Assembly (NCBI RefSeq): GCF_024494695.1
Contig: NZ_JANHDP010000003.1
Coordinates: 434,001-498,000, forward strand
Reading direction: 5' to 3'
Origin: Natronoarchaeum rubrum
GTDB taxonomy: Archaea; Halobacteriota; Halobacteria; Halobacteriales; Natronoarchaeaceae
DNA: 64,000 nucleotides
Shown here: positions 9,344 through 17,078 of the stretch, piece by piece
Numbering within the stretch: the first letter of the stretch is position 1
How the letters are laid out: the number at the start of each line of letters is the position of its first letter
Position numbers and translations under genes: made by a program
Notes under the pieces: model-generated
What the model was told of the DNA's origin: nothing
Database searches by the model: none
Seen by the model: the letters and a program-made list of their open reading frames with translations, nothing else

Positions 9344-9458
9344 TGGCGGGGGGTCACCCCCACACTACTTTAAGCTATCCGAGACGTTCGCGCGCTGATC
9401 CGCGAGAAGAACGGCGATCTCGGAACGACCGATCGCTGGACCGACCCGATCCGCCAGA

Positions 9459-9950
9459 TCAGTCCCCGGCGATCTGACGCTGGTCGAACTGCTCGCCCGC
9501 CTGCGAGAGCTCGTCGAGCGCCTCCTCTTCCTCTCGCAGCGTCTCCTCTAGCATGTCCGCGGCCTCGTCGTGACCGAGCTTACCGGCCAGCGACGTGACG
9601 TTGCCGTACGCGGCGATCTCGTAGTGTTCGGTCTTCTGGCCCGCCGAGATGTTGTACCGGTCGAGCACCTCGCCGTCGTTCTCCGCGGCGAACTGCTCGT
9701 GTTCCTCGATCATCGCGTCGACGACCCGCTCCTCGCGCCGCTGGGGTTCGGCGCCGATCTCGTCGAACACGTTTTCGAGGCGCTCGACGTGCTGCTCGGT
9801 CTCCTCGCGGTGCTCGGCGAACCCCTGACTCACGTCCTCGTCGTCGGTCTGTTCTGATAGAGTGTCCAGCGCGTCGAGCAGCTTCTGTTCGGTGTAGTAC
9901 AGTTCTTCGAGTCCTTCGATCAGGAGGTCCTCTGTTGATTCAGTGGTCAT
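9459..9950 (-). CDS. YciE/YciF-type ferritin-like protein (DUF892)
   Basis: A 163-residue, acidic, mostly helical protein of the DUF892 ferritin-like family. It opens with TEDLLIEGLEELYYTEQKLL, the first iron-ligating helix of the family, and has ExxH-type pairs in AEHREETEQHVERLENVF and EHYEIAAYGNVTSLAGKLG. The family is linked to stress responses in bacteria, but its reaction is not established; di-iron binding is inferred from the fold. The gene is flanked by a divergent LEA-like gene. Confidence 0.92.
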   Translation of the reverse strand: MTTESTEDLLIEGLEELYYTEQKLLDALDTLSEQTDDEDVSQGFAEHREETEQHVERLENVFDEIGAEPQRREERVVDAMIEEHEQFAAENDGEVLDRYNISAGQKTEHYEIAAYGNVTSLAGKLGHDEAADMLEETLREEEEALDELSQAGEQFDQRQIAGD

Positions 9951-10119
9951 GATCCACTAGCTGCTGCCACGGGCCGCTCAATGAGCGCGGCCGTTGGGTG
10001 TGCAGGCGAACTAAGTGCGGGCGACAGTCCGCGATATCGCCGAAACGTCCCCCGACCTAAGGGGCTTGCACGTGCCACGTGGGCGTCAAAGGAAACACCT
10101 GTCGAGTGGCCAACTACTG

Positions 10120-11211
10120 ATGGCCCTCAGGTGGAAAGCGGGCGTCGCAGTTCTCGTCGTGCTCGTGTCGCTGGTCGGAATCGCGGCCTACGGACTGCTC
10201 GTGGTCGACAGGCCGAGCGTCGAGTCGGTCGACAACAGCTGGGGAACAGTCGAGGAAAACCGGACCGAAGTCGAAACCGAGATCGCCGTCGACAACCCGT
10301 TGTTGCTCCGTGTCGCCGACGGCGCTGCGAACGTCGGGTACACGATCTCGATGAACGACGTCAGGATCGCCGACGAGCGGAAAGAACGCGTCCGGTTACA
10401 GGGCCGGGACGACGTCGTCACGGTCCGAACGTGGGTCGACAACGACGAGGTGCCCGACTGGTGGGCGACACACGTCAATCGGAACGAGACGACGACCGTG
10501 AGAGTCGATCCCTCGGTCGCTCTGGAGTACGGCGGCGTCGACGTCCCGGCGGACCGGTGGACGCGCGAGCGGACGTTCCGCACCGATCTGCTCGCACCGC
10601 TACAGACCGACCAGGAGCGCGAGTTCACGGCGTTCAACCGGACCGTACTCGCCGTCGAGGAGACGGACGCGCAGTGGGGCCACGCGACGGTCGAGCGGAC
10701 CCCGATCAACGCCTCCGCGACGGTCACGAACCCGCTTTCCGTCCCGATCCCGATCACGAACGTCAGTTACACCGTCCGGATGAACGGGATCGTCGTCGGT
10801 CAGGGCGAGGCCGGTCAACAGACGCTGATCCCCGCCGAGAGCACCCGGACGCTCCGAGCGAACGCCTCGATCAACAACACCCGACTGGACGAGTGGTGGG
10901 TCACGCACCTGCGAAACGACGAGACGACGGAGCTCTCGGTCGACTTCGAAGCCACGATCGAGTACGCTGGCGTCGAGCGCGAACTGCCGCTCGATTTCGT
11001 CTCCTACAACCGGACCTTCGAGACGGACGTGTTCGGAGCGTCGGGCACCGACGCCAGCGCGCGAGCCACAGCAGTCGATGCTTCTCCGGCACCACACGAT
11101 TCGCCCCCGGCACCCGAATCGAACGCCGATCCGGCAGCGTCGACGCGGTCCCCCGCGAAAGAGGCTACGAGTAGGTGGGGAACGCAGTGGCGTCGCAATG
11201 GCCACGGGTGA
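10120..11211 (+). CDS. LEA type 2 / WHy-domain membrane-anchored protein
   Basis: A 363-residue protein with one N-terminal TM helix (WKAGVAVLVVLVSLVGIAAY) and two tandem WHy (water stress and hypersensitive response, LEA14-like) domains: the first around residues 35-160, the second about 180-320. Both carry the family pattern V.NP....I.NVSYT and the DEWWVTHLRNDETT / PDWWATHVNRNETT pair, showing an internal duplication. The tail after 320 is low-complexity, rich in A, S and P. ATG at 10120 is preferred over an in-frame GTG/ATG-like start at 10015 because the added segment is not hydrophobic or conserved-looking. Probably an extracellular stress or desiccation-related protein. Confidence 0.85.
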   Translation: MALRWKAGVAVLVVLVSLVGIAAYGLLVVDRPSVESVDNSWGTVEENRTEVETEIAVDNPLLLRVADGAANVGYTISMNDVRIADERKERVRLQGRDDVVTVRTWVDNDEVPDWWATHVNRNETTTVRVDPSVALEYGGVDVPADRWTRERTFRTDLLAPLQTDQEREFTAFNRTVLAVEETDAQWGHATVERTPINASATVTNPLSVPIPITNVSYTVRMNGIVVGQGEAGQQTLIPAESTRTLRANASINNTRLDEWWVTHLRNDETTELSVDFEATIEYAGVERELPLDFVSYNRTFETDVFGASGTDASARATAVDASPAPHDSPPAPESNADPAASTRSPAKEATSRWGTQWRRNGHG

Positions 11212-11316
11212 CGGCGAACGATACGACGTCGCCGTACTCTGCTCGTTCGCAATCGAACGATCGCCGGGCTCGCGACTCGAACGGATGGCGTCCCGAGGTG
11301 CGACGCGAACGACCAG

Positions 11317-13113
11317 TCACTCCAGTTGGTGGTAGTCGAGTTCGTACCCCGCGTCGAGGGCGTCCTGCACCGCGTCGCTGGGCGTCCCGATGGAGTCGGT
11401 CGACAGGCGCATTCCGCCGACGCCGTCCTGCTCGACGACGATGTTCCGCCGCAGGTCCGGGTCGGTCTCGGGATAGTCAGTCCGGACGTGCGCTCCCCGG
11501 GACTCCGTGCGTCGCTCCGCTGCGCGGAGAATCGCATCGGCGACCACCAGTCCGAATCCGAGGTTCAACGCGAACTCGAACGAGCGACTCGTGGCCGCTC
11601 CGACCGCGAGGTCGTCCGCCTTCTCGCGGAGCGTTTCGAGGGCCGAAAGCCCCGCGGCGACGTCGTCGCCGTCCCGCAGGATTCCGGCGCGGTCCCAGAG
11701 GAGTTCTCGGAGGTCCTCCAGGAGCGCCTCCGGGTCGTGGGTGCCGTCGCGGTCCGCGATTGCCCCGAGGTCGCGGAGGTGCCCCGCCGCGAGTGCCGCG
11801 GCGTCGTCCCCCTCCGGCGCCGACGGGTCGTCGAGACGCTCGGCGACGGCTTCGCCCGTGACGGCGCCGTAGGCGACCGTCTCGGCCAGGGAGTTGCCGC
11901 CGAGGCGGTTCGCACCGTGGACGCCGGCCATCGTCTCGCCGATGGCGTACAGCCCGTCGACGTCCGTCTCGCCGTCGTCGTCGACCCTGACGCCGCCCAT
12001 CCCGTAGTGGGCCGTCGGCGCCACTTCGACGGGCTCTTCGGCCAGGTCGACGCCGAGATCCGCGAAGCGCTCGTACATCCGCGGCAGGCGCTCCTCGATG
12101 AACGACCGGTCCCGATGGGAGATATCGAGGTAGACGCCGCCGTGGTCGGTCCCGCGGCCCGCCGCGATCTCGTTGGCGATCGCCCGCGCGACGACGTCGC
12201 GGGCGTCCAGTTCCATCTGGTCCGGCGAGTACCGCTCCATGAACCGCTCGCCGTCGGCGTTGTACAACCGCCCGCCCTCGCCGCGGACGGCCTCCGTGAC
12301 GAGGCGGCCGTCCCAGGACTCGCCGTATCGGCGCCCGACCATGCCGGTCGGGTGGAATTGGACGAACTCGACGTCCATCAGGGGGACGCCGGCGAGGTAC
12401 GCCAGCGCCGGCCCGTCGCCGGTGTTCTCGTCGTCGCGGGAGGAGTGGCGTCGGTAGAGGGCCGTGTAGCCCCCGGCCGCGAGGACGACCACGTCGGCGT
12501 CGAATACGACGAACTCCCCAGTGTCGAGGTCGGTCCCGACGGCGCCGCGCGCCCGGCCGTCCTCGACGAGCAGCGAGGAGACGAACACGTTCTCGCGGTA
12601 GGGGATATCCAGGGCCCGCGCGCGATCGACGAGCGTGTCCAGCATCGCCTCGCCCGTGTAGTCGCCGGCGAACGCCGTCCGTCGGAACGACTGGGCGCCG
12701 AAGTATCGCTGGTCGATCCGGCCGTCCTCTGTCCGGCTGAACTCCATCCCCCACTCGTCGAGTTCGCGCAGGAGCGCCGGCATCCGCTCCGTGACCGTCT
12801 CGACCTTCGCCGGGTCGTTGACGTGGTGGCCCTCGTCGAGCGTGTCCGCCGCGTGGATCGTCGGATCGTCCTCGGGGTCGTGGGTCCCGAGCGCGCCGTT
12901 GATGCCGCCGCGGGCCCACGTCGTGTGCGCGTCGCCGTGCGCTCGCTTCCCGACGACCAGGACGTCCTCGGGGTCGACGCCTCGCTCGACGAGTTCGATC
13001 GCGGTTCGGGCTCCCGCCGCGCCGGCGCCGACGACGAGTACGCGCCGCTCTACGGTCTCGTGTTCCGGCGTTGCGGCGGACAGACTGCCGTCTCGGTTGG
13101 TTGTCGGGTTCAC
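11317..13113 (-). CDS. SdhA/FrdA/NadB-superfamily flavoprotein oxidoreductase
   Basis: A 598-residue flavoprotein. FAD-binding is seen in VLVVGAGAAGARTAIELVER (about 25-44), TTWARGGINGAL, and the substrate/hydride region QFHPTGMVG with VTEAVRGEGGRLYNADGERF. The segment HYGMGGVRVD and GANRLGGNSLAETV complete the fumarate reductase/succinate dehydrogenase/L-aspartate oxidase pattern, with ESRGAHVRTDYPE near the end. The gene has no SdhB/C/D partner or nadA/nadC neighbour here, so it may be a soluble L-aspartate oxidase or fumarate reductase-like enzyme; I cannot choose. It is convergent with the LEA-like gene. Confidence 0.8.
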   Translation of the reverse strand: MNPTTNRDGSLSAATPEHETVERRVLVVGAGAAGARTAIELVERGVDPEDVLVVGKRAHGDAHTTWARGGINGALGTHDPEDDPTIHAADTLDEGHHVNDPAKVETVTERMPALLRELDEWGMEFSRTEDGRIDQRYFGAQSFRRTAFAGDYTGEAMLDTLVDRARALDIPYRENVFVSSLLVEDGRARGAVGTDLDTGEFVVFDADVVVLAAGGYTALYRRHSSRDDENTGDGPALAYLAGVPLMDVEFVQFHPTGMVGRRYGESWDGRLVTEAVRGEGGRLYNADGERFMERYSPDQMELDARDVVARAIANEIAAGRGTDHGGVYLDISHRDRSFIEERLPRMYERFADLGVDLAEEPVEVAPTAHYGMGGVRVDDDGETDVDGLYAIGETMAGVHGANRLGGNSLAETVAYGAVTGEAVAERLDDPSAPEGDDAAALAAGHLRDLGAIADRDGTHDPEALLEDLRELLWDRAGILRDGDDVAAGLSALETLREKADDLAVGAATSRSFEFALNLGFGLVVADAILRAAERRTESRGAHVRTDYPETDPDLRRNIVVEQDGVGGMRLSTDSIGTPSDAVQDALDAGYELDYHQLE

Positions 13114-13425
13114 GCTAGACGTAGGGACCGGGAACGATTAAGCTCGTCGGCGATACGGGGAATTAGGGCATCGTACTGCTCGAATTCTCCAGAATCGGGG
13201 GTCGGAATTTGCCACGGAACGCACGACTCTCCCGATACCCGATTGCTGACCGCGACACAGGACATTACTGCGTTCGCGGATATCGATCATCTGAATGAAC
13301 GGTTCTCGCCAGAGCCGACTCGAGACTCCCGAACTGGTTGCGGCCGAGTGCGATGACTCGGACCCGGCTTTCCCGTATCGGGGGATTGTGAGTTCGCGCC
13401 CACGCTGCTGGAGAGAGCCAGTGAA
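13114..13425. other. intergenic region between P450 and flavoprotein genes
   Basis: About 310 bases between the P450 stop and the flavoprotein start. I see a short palindrome attct-cc-agaat (13181-13192) and no convincing coding frame. The promoter of the flavoprotein gene should lie at its left end; cgattaagctc at about 13134-13144 gives a TATA-like element on the minus strand about 27 bases from the ATG, consistent with a leaderless transcript. Confidence 0.4.
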
Positions 13426-14742
13426 TCAGTCACGACGGCTGACGGTCATCTCGACGGGGCCGTCGGGGCGGAGGGTGATCGAGGGGGCAAAGGAGAGGTC
13501 GTCGTGGGGATCGACGGTCCACTCCTGCGCGATGGTCGCCAGGACGAGGCGAGCTTCGAGCATGGCGAAGCGGTCGCCGATACAGCGACGTGGACCGCCG
13601 CCGAAGGGGAAGTAGCCGAATTTCGGGAGCGAACTCTCGAACTCGTCGGTCCAGCGTTCGGGGCGGAATGTCATGGGGTCGTCGTAGATGCGGTCGTCGT
13701 GGTGGACCACCCACGGGTGCATCGAGACGGTCGTTCCGCTCGGGATCTCGTAGCCACCGAGCTCGTCGGGTTCGGCGGCTTCTCGGACCAGTTCCCAGAC
13801 GGGCGGATAGAGACGCATGCCTTCCTGAATGACCTGTTCGGTGTAGGGCAGGTCGTCGAGGTCGGCCATCGTCGGAATCCGGCCGTCGAGGACGTCGTCG
13901 AGTTCGGCCTGCAACTCGGCGCTCTGCTCGGGATTGCGGCCCAGGGCGTGCAGGGTGTAGGTCAGCGTCAGTGCCGTCGTCTCGTGGCCGGCGAGCAGGA
14001 TAGTGATGATTTCGTCGCGAACGCGTTCGCGCGTGATGTCCTCGCCCTGTGCCGCGAGGAGAATCGAAACGATATCGTTGCCGTCGCCCTCGTCGTGTTT
14101 CTCGACGATGCGGTCGGCAATTTCTTCCAGCGTCCGGATGGCGGCCTGATACCGGCGGTTCTCCGGTGTCGGGACCCAACTGGGCGGGTGGTACGGGCGT
14201 TCGGCGTAATCCATCACGGCTTCGAGCGCCTCGCTGACGTCGCCTTTCTCGTCGGAAACGTCGACGTCGAAGAGCGTCTGGGCGGCGATTTCGACGGTGA
14301 GGTGCATCATGTCCTCGTGGATGTCACGCGTGTCGCCGTCGGCCCACGAGTCGAGCAGGCCCACGACGCCGTCGGTCATCTGCTCGGAGTACTGTTCGAG
14401 CATCCCCGGATGGAAGGCGGGTTGCATCCGGTGGCGCTGCTCGCGCCACGCAGACCCCTCGCTGGTGAGCAGCCCCTCGCCGAGCGCGTCGCCGAGCGCC
14501 TCCTGGAAGAGGTCGCCCTTGATGTAGGATTGGTTGTGTTGGACGAGTACCTGTTCGACGAGGTCGGGGTCGCTCACCTGATAGATCGTCGTACCGGCGA
14601 CCTCGTAGGACGCCACCGGCCCGTACTGGGTCGCGGTGTCGGTGACGAATTCGAGCCGGCCGCGAGCGAACTGGAGGGTGTTGCCCACGAGCGGGTAGCC
14701 GGTCGGTCCGGACGGCGTGTCGGTGTGATCCGTCGTTGCCAT
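13426..14742 (-). CDS. cytochrome P450
   Basis: A 438-residue heme-thiolate monooxygenase of the CYP class. The I-helix oxygen-activation motif is LLAGHETTALTL, the K-helix ExxR is EGMRLYPP, the PERW-like meander segment is FRPERWTDEF, and the heme-ligand loop is FGGGPRRCIGDRFA with the proximal Cys at about 387. No TM anchor is present, so the enzyme is soluble, as in bacteria. The gene follows a Bat-type regulator gene on the same strand with a 58-base gap, so the regulator may control it. The substrate is unknown; archaeal P450s are often linked to terpenoid or fatty acid oxidation. Confidence 0.96.
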   Translation of the reverse strand: MATTDHTDTPSGPTGYPLVGNTLQFARGRLEFVTDTATQYGPVASYEVAGTTIYQVSDPDLVEQVLVQHNQSYIKGDLFQEALGDALGEGLLTSEGSAWREQRHRMQPAFHPGMLEQYSEQMTDGVVGLLDSWADGDTRDIHEDMMHLTVEIAAQTLFDVDVSDEKGDVSEALEAVMDYAERPYHPPSWVPTPENRRYQAAIRTLEEIADRIVEKHDEGDGNDIVSILLAAQGEDITRERVRDEIITILLAGHETTALTLTYTLHALGRNPEQSAELQAELDDVLDGRIPTMADLDDLPYTEQVIQEGMRLYPPVWELVREAAEPDELGGYEIPSGTTVSMHPWVVHHDDRIYDDPMTFRPERWTDEFESSLPKFGYFPFGGGPRRCIGDRFAMLEARLVLATIAQEWTVDPHDDLSFAPSITLRPDGPVEMTVSRRD

Positions 14743-14800
14743 TGTGTACAGAGGGAGGTACCCACGGCCAATCGGCCTACTGCGGGCGAAAACTGGTCAT

Positions 14801-15448
14801 TTAAGACAGGCGCGGGAGCAGGCGGCCCTCGATCTTGCGGAGGTGCTCTGATGCGGTGCTCTCGGCGCATTCCGCGGCGGCCGCGACATCCTCGATGGTG
14901 GCGGTGCGTGGCGTCGCGTAATATCCCACGTCGACGGCCGCATCGAGGACGGTTCGCTGGCGGTCGGTCAGGGCGGACCGAGCGGCGTCGACCTCCGGGT
15001 CGTACGTGCCCAACTGCTCGATGCGGACGTCGGCCGCGGCGTCGGCGGGGAGGTCGTCCATCGCGTCGTGAAGCGCCGCAGACGCACCTGCGATGCGGAC
15101 CGTCACGCTCTCGGCTTCGAGTTCGATCGGTAGTTCGACGAGCAGCCGATGACGTTCGACGATCCGCAGTAATTCGGCCAGTTCCGGTGTCGGGTGCGAG
15201 TGCACGAAGACGTACAGAGCCCCGTTCTCGGCGTCGATGACGTCGTAGGAGATGGCGTCAGCCCACGATTCGAGGTCGGCGACGACGCTGTCACGGGACG
15301 CCTCCAGCCGACAGAGCTGAACGAGCGTCTCGTCGTGGAGGTAGTTCATGTTGCATAGCATGCCGCGGTCGACATCGAGTCCGGGAACCAGCGCGTCATC
15401 GGTCTCCGACGCTGGCGTCCGTGGAAAGGTGAGCGTCAGGTACCGCAT
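14801..15448 (-). CDS. Bat-type helix-turn-helix transcriptional regulator (HTH-10)
   Basis: A 215-residue regulator whose last 50 residues form the bacterioopsin-activator-type HTH: LTDRQRTVLDAAVDVGYYATPR followed by IEDVAAAAECAESTASEHLRKIE. The N-terminal 150 residues are the GAF-like domain usual in this family, without a recognisable ligand pocket. ATG at 15448 (MRYLTLTFPRT) is preceded by a TATA-like gtgtattg about 25 bases away, consistent with a leaderless transcript. It lies upstream of the P450 on the same strand and near a heliorhodopsin gene, which is notable because Bat proteins regulate opsin genes in Halobacterium; no link is proven here. Confidence 0.9.
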   Translation of the reverse strand: MRYLTLTFPRTPASETDDALVPGLDVDRGMLCNMNYLHDETLVQLCRLEASRDSVVADLESWADAISYDVIDAENGALYVFVHSHPTPELAELLRIVERHRLLVELPIELEAESVTVRIAGASAALHDAMDDLPADAAADVRIEQLGTYDPEVDAARSALTDRQRTVLDAAVDVGYYATPRTATIEDVAAAAECAESTASEHLRKIEGRLLPRLS

Positions 15449-15779
15449 ACCTGTGGTTGGATCGGCCACCCCAATACACTGTCGCCCGTTTCGAGCCGTG
15501 GGGAGAATCTGCGGCCGGCAGGGCGTGAGACACTTCCAGGACAACTACGCCACACCGAAGACGCGATTCTCTGACGTTCATTTACTTCTCCTCGCAAATG
15601 TATGGCGAGAAAGCTCGGACTATCCTCTCTCAGAAGGTAGCAGACGCCACTTTCCGAGAGCCGTCGTTCTCCTCGCAGTTGTCGGGCTGAAAGACGCTTC
15701 AGCAGCAGGCCGCGGAACTGAGTGGGCACGCAACGTCGACTACTGCGACCATCCAGGCGGTCACCCATGCTTTCGACGC
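15449..15779. other. intergenic region with decayed sequence and copy 1 of a direct repeat
   Basis: About 330 bases between the Bat-type regulator and the heliorhodopsin stop. It holds one copy of a short repeat (15575-15615) that recurs beyond the heliorhodopsin gene. On the plus strand the repeat includes an ATG followed by only twelve codons (MARKLGLSSLRR) before a stop, as if the 5' end of a gene had decayed. No intact gene is seen. Confidence 0.5.
15575..15615 (+). repeat. direct repeat, copy 1 (left of heliorhodopsin)
   Basis: The core tctcctcgcaaatgtatggc at 15587-15606 continues with gagaaagct to 15615. Over 29 bases it matches copy 2 at 16859-16887 at 26 positions. Both copies contain an ATG in the same place (M-A-R-K-L versus M-D-R-K-L), so they look like diverged copies of a gene start or leader. 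They are in the same orientation, on either side of the heliorhodopsin gene. Confidence 0.75.
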
Positions 15780-16589
15780 TCAGATCGGTGAGTTCAGCGT
15801 GCCGAAGTACACCTGCCACGCGAGGGCCGACTTGGCCACCAGACTCAGCAGGATGTACATCCTCTCGCCAAAGATGTAATTCTTCCAGCGTGATACCTCC
15901 AGATACTGCAGGACCATGTTCAGCGTGAAGAGGTTGAAAAAGACGAAAATCGAGATGTAAATGTAGATGACGAACTCGGGAAACTCGCCGCCGCTAGCCG
16001 TTACAGTGCCGATGAACGTGATCGCGATGACGATCCAGGGAACGATACCGGCGATGACACCGACCCAGAAGGGCGCCCAGTCGGTTTCGTTGGTCGACTC
16101 GTTGCGTTGTTCCATCAGGAGTCCGCAAAGATTCATGACCGCAACGAGTCCGAACAGTGCAACGAGCGTCCCGAGATCCCAGACCCCAGCCAGCATGCCG
16201 ATCACGACGATCATCAGCGAGGCGCTCACGGAGTACTCGTACCAGCGGTAGGGGTTCATGCCCCTGTCGAGATACTCGACGTACTTGTCGTACCGTACAG
16301 TTGAGATGACGGTGTGTGCGACCGCGGAAATGAAGAGGAATCCGGCCACGAGCAGCGGGAGGTTGGCGTCGACGAACGAAACCGTCTCCGGGAAAATCGA
16401 CTCCGTTTCAGGGTTGAATCCGTATCTGGTTCGCGTAACCGGCCACATGACGTTCTCGGCAAGGACGACCATCGCCAGCCCTTGCAGAAGGTGAAGAACT
16501 GCCATTACAGCGTTCCATAGCCGGAGTCGGGTATCCCGCGCAGGCGTCTCGGCGTGGGCTTCGGCCGCCGTTGCACTTGTCGTGGGCAT
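15780..16589 (-). CDS. heliorhodopsin
   Basis: A 269-residue seven-helix membrane protein of the heliorhodopsin family, retinal-binding proteins with inverted topology (N-terminus inside). Helix A begins LRLWNAVMAVLHLLQGLAMV; helix C has RWYEYSVSASLMIVVIGML, where E118 matches the family's Schiff-base counterion; helix G has LLSLVAKSALAWQVYFGTL, with K253 as the retinal lysine and the SLxAKSxLAWQ signature. ATG at 16589 is chosen; an in-frame start 21 bases upstream adds nothing recognisable. No retinal synthesis gene or photolyase is adjacent. Heliorhodopsins do not pump ions in most tests; roles in light signalling or enzyme regulation are proposed. Sequence identification is strong, function is open. 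Confidence 0.95.
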   Translation of the reverse strand: MPTTSATAAEAHAETPARDTRLRLWNAVMAVLHLLQGLAMVVLAENVMWPVTRTRYGFNPETESIFPETVSFVDANLPLLVAGFLFISAVAHTVISTVRYDKYVEYLDRGMNPYRWYEYSVSASLMIVVIGMLAGVWDLGTLVALFGLVAVMNLCGLLMEQRNESTNETDWAPFWVGVIAGIVPWIVIAITFIGTVTASGGEFPEFVIYIYISIFVFFNLFTLNMVLQYLEVSRWKNYIFGERMYILLSLVAKSALAWQVYFGTLNSPI

Positions 16590-16850
16590 AGTTCCATCAA
16601 AAGTAAGCACTCATCGCTCATACGACTATTGGACATTTGACAAGCGGTGTAGCGTGCGTTTCTCCAGCTTCGGCTTCGTTTATTTCCCAAGCAGTTCCAG
16701 CTCGATGCCCTCCGCGACAGACACGACGAGTTCGGCCGGCGGTTGCGGTCCAGTTCGGACGCCACCGTGGGGAGCCAAAACGACAGACCGCAGCTGAGGA
16801 ACGTCGATACGGCTACCTGTTATCAGCAGGCCGTGGACGTGACTCCTGAG

Positions 16851-16887
16851 CGTTCACGTCTCTTCGCAAATGTATGGATAGAAAGCT
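16851..16887 (+). repeat. direct repeat, copy 2 (right of heliorhodopsin)
   Basis: The core tctcttcgcaaatgtatgga starts at 16859 and continues with tagaaagct to 16887, matching copy 1 with three differences in 29 bases. Here the ATG opens a longer frame (16874-17008). The two copies are in the same orientation, about 1.27 kb apart, and bracket only the heliorhodopsin gene. Confidence 0.75.
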
Positions 16888-17008
16888 GGCCTCGGCACTC
16901 ATAGGGCTCGTCGTCGCCGGGTGCCGAGTCCGGCTCGGAGCGGAGCCATCGTCATCGGCCGGTCGACGGTACGCACCCGCCGAACTAAAACCGTCCGCAC
17001 CGCCGTAG
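16874..17008 (+). CDS. possible 44-residue lipoprotein-like peptide (or truncated gene start)
   Basis: The frame starts in repeat copy 2 with MDRKLASALIGLVVAGC, which looks like a short signal peptide ending in a lipobox (VAGC), then a hydrophilic arginine- and proline-rich tail to the stop. A signal peptide with almost no mature protein suggests a truncated gene rather than a working one. The homologous start in repeat copy 1 stops after twelve codons. I do not recognise the parent gene. Confidence 0.3.
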   Translation: MDRKLASALIGLVVAGCRVRLGAEPSSSAGRRYAPAELKPSAPP

Positions 17009-17078
17009 AGCGTCACTTGCTACCGTTACACGCGGCCAGCGAGGGGCTTATACGCCGCACTCGCCTAGCTCCGACGAC

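Larger units (their letters stand above)
16590..17078. other. intergenic region with possible gene remnant, repeat copy 2 and a small ORF
   Basis: About 490 bases between the heliorhodopsin start and the next plus-strand gene. On the minus strand, 16680-16850 is an open frame without an ATG or GTG that ends VVSVAEGIELELLGK, with coding-like composition; it may be the tail of a lost gene. Copy 2 of a direct repeat lies at 16851-16887 and opens a 44-codon frame listed separately. The right end contains a TATA-like gcttatacgc for the gene at 17079. Confidence 0.45.

Noticed and set aside
9344..9370. GGGGGTGACCCCC-type hairpin at the start of the pentapeptide channel gene
   Set aside because: It lies between TATA and ATG of a leaderless promoter, so it is probably chance GC sequence rather than a regulatory stem.
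10015..10119. Longer N-terminus for the LEA-like protein (frame open from 10015)
   Set aside because: The added 35 residues are basic and non-hydrophobic, while the TM anchor begins right after ATG 10120.
13266..13290. Possible tRNA-like or riboswitch fold in the P450-flavoprotein gap
   Set aside because: No acceptor-stem pairing or T-loop consensus could be found; only short random palindromes.
11326..13356. 676-codon plus-strand frame opposite the flavoprotein gene
   Set aside because: Its translation is a repetitive V/R/G/D-rich shadow of the flavoprotein; the minus strand carries all FAD motifs.
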